NCBI GenBank assembly: GCA_965603115.1
Contig: CBFDBT010000023.1
Location: 1 to 23,986, forward strand
DNA from: CBFDBT01 sp965603115
GTDB lineage: Bacteria > Pseudomonadota > Alphaproteobacteria > Sphingomonadales > Kordiimonadaceae
Direction: 5' to 3'
Length of the DNA stretch: 23,986 bases
Shown: positions 23,381 to 23,986 of the stretch, piece after piece
How the letters are laid out: each line of letters opens with the position of its first letter
Position numbering within the stretch: position 1 is the first letter of the stretch
Notes under the pieces: model-generated
Told to the model about the DNA's origin: nothing
The model's database searches: none
The model's input: the letters and a program-made list of their open reading frames with translations, nothing else
Position numbers and translations under genes: made by a program

Positions 23381-23986
23381 TTATTTTGTTGTCAGGCCGG
23401 CCTGAGTGCTTAGGGCATTACTAATTTCTTCTTCGCTAAGCTTGGCAATTTTTATATTGAAGATGCCGTAGATAATCGCGATCACAGGGTTCATTATATT
23501 AAGAAAAGCGTAGGGTAGATAGGTGAGTGTTGGTACACCAAGTGCAGTTGCCATAAAGGCACCACATGTATTCCAAGGAATAAGTGCTGACGTCATTGTG
23601 CCTGCGTCTTCGATTGTGCGAGATAGATTTTGAGGAGCAAGCCCGCGCCTAGCAAACTCCATACGGAACATTCGACCTGGCAGTACAATGGCAATATATT
23701 GGTCTGAGGTTACAAGATTGGTGCCGAAGCCGGTTAAAACTGTTGTTGTAATAAGCGAGGCTGTACCGTTAACAGACTTTAGCAGTGTCATGGTTATGCG
23801 CTGTAATAGTCCTGTGCGCTCCATTACTGCTCCAAAGGTCAGAGCTGACAGGATTAGCCAGACTGTATTGAGCATACTGGACATGCCGCCGCGGGATAAA
23901 AGTTCATCTAATGCTTCACTGCCCGTGTTTGCAATATATCCATCAAAAAGGGATTGCCAGCTTCCCTTAAATAATGCGAGTGCTAC
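23381..23986 (-). CDS. nhaC: NhaC-type Na+/H+ antiporter, C-terminal part
   Basis: The last 201 residues of an inner-membrane transporter are present; the N-terminal part lies beyond the right edge. The frame is open through 23986, so this is a cut gene, not a short one. Recognisable pieces are SGSEALDELL-like sequence (here TGSEALDELL), then RGGMSSMLNTVW, FGTNLVTSDQYIAI and IEDAGTMTSALIPWNTCG, which are typical of the NhaC antiporter family. Three to four membrane helices are visible. The protein would exchange external protons for internal sodium, useful in a marine setting. No neighbour on the left is in the same operon. Confidence 0.88.
   Translation of the reverse strand, partial: VALALFKGSWQSLFDGYIANTGSEALDELLSRGGMSSMLNTVWLILSALTFGAVMERTGLLQRITMTLLKSVNGTASLITTTVLTGFGTNLVTSDQYIAIVLPGRMFRMEFARRGLAPQNLSRTIEDAGTMTSALIPWNTCGAFMATALGVPTLTYLPYAFLNIMNPVIAIIYGIFNIKIAKLSEEEISNALSTQAGLTTK

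Noticed and set aside
1..23986. tRNA, rRNA, CRISPR array, insertion sequence or prophage
   Set aside because: No cloverleaf, spaced repeat array, transposase, terminal inverted repeats or phage gene could be seen in either strand.

Overview
The window looks like a chromosomal segment of a fairly low-GC, probably marine alphaproteobacterium. Pointers are the DivK-like single-domain receiver, two stand-alone DUF442/TIGR01244 proteins, a three-domain aminopeptidase P, secreted S9 and M20 peptidases, a FadJ-type bifunctional enzyme and an NhaC antiporter. A Kordiimonadales/Emcibacterales-like lineage is a guess from gene flavour only. No tRNA, rRNA, CRISPR, insertion sequence or prophage gene was seen. 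Most genes are ordinary metabolism, but several pieces are unusual.

Layout. At 1-176 lies a broken piece of dnaK (Hsp70), entering from the left edge and running into the start of a MipA/OmpV-type outer-membrane protein gene. Next come a minus-strand nitroreductase that keeps the substrate-lid residues of iodotyrosine deiodinase, then a divergent pair of plus-strand genes: a membrane-anchored beta-lactamase-fold protein with an altered active site, and a DNA-3-methyladenine glycosylase. From 4110 to 5211 the sequence is poor in genes and AT-rich. It holds a possible decayed coding stretch, hairpins, palindromes and the first of two tandem DUF442 (TIGR01244) genes; the second follows at 5212.

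From 5656 to 14187 the region is rich in peptidases. Oligopeptidase B and a GNAT acetyltransferase form a minus-strand pair, a three-domain aminopeptidase P is divergent from them, and a minus-strand operon encodes a membrane-anchored DUF442 phosphatase-like protein, a secreted S9 peptidase and a secreted M20 peptidase. Together these could break peptides down to amino acids outside and inside the cell.

At 14471-16652 an AdiC-like amino-acid permease overlaps a guanidine-modifying hydrolase (dimethylargininase/arginine deiminase superfamily), suggesting uptake and hydrolysis of arginine or methylated arginine. Then follow a cold-shock protein with its own promoter and terminator, KDPG aldolase (eda), a D-2-hydroxyglutarate/glycolate-type FAD dehydrogenase, a fused enoyl-CoA hydratase/3-hydroxyacyl-CoA dehydrogenase, a lipid (diacylglycerol-type) kinase, a single-domain response regulator and the C-terminal part of an NhaC-type Na+/H+ antiporter cut by the right edge.

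Five convergent gene pairs have stop codons 0 to 12 bases apart, with no room for ordinary separate terminators.
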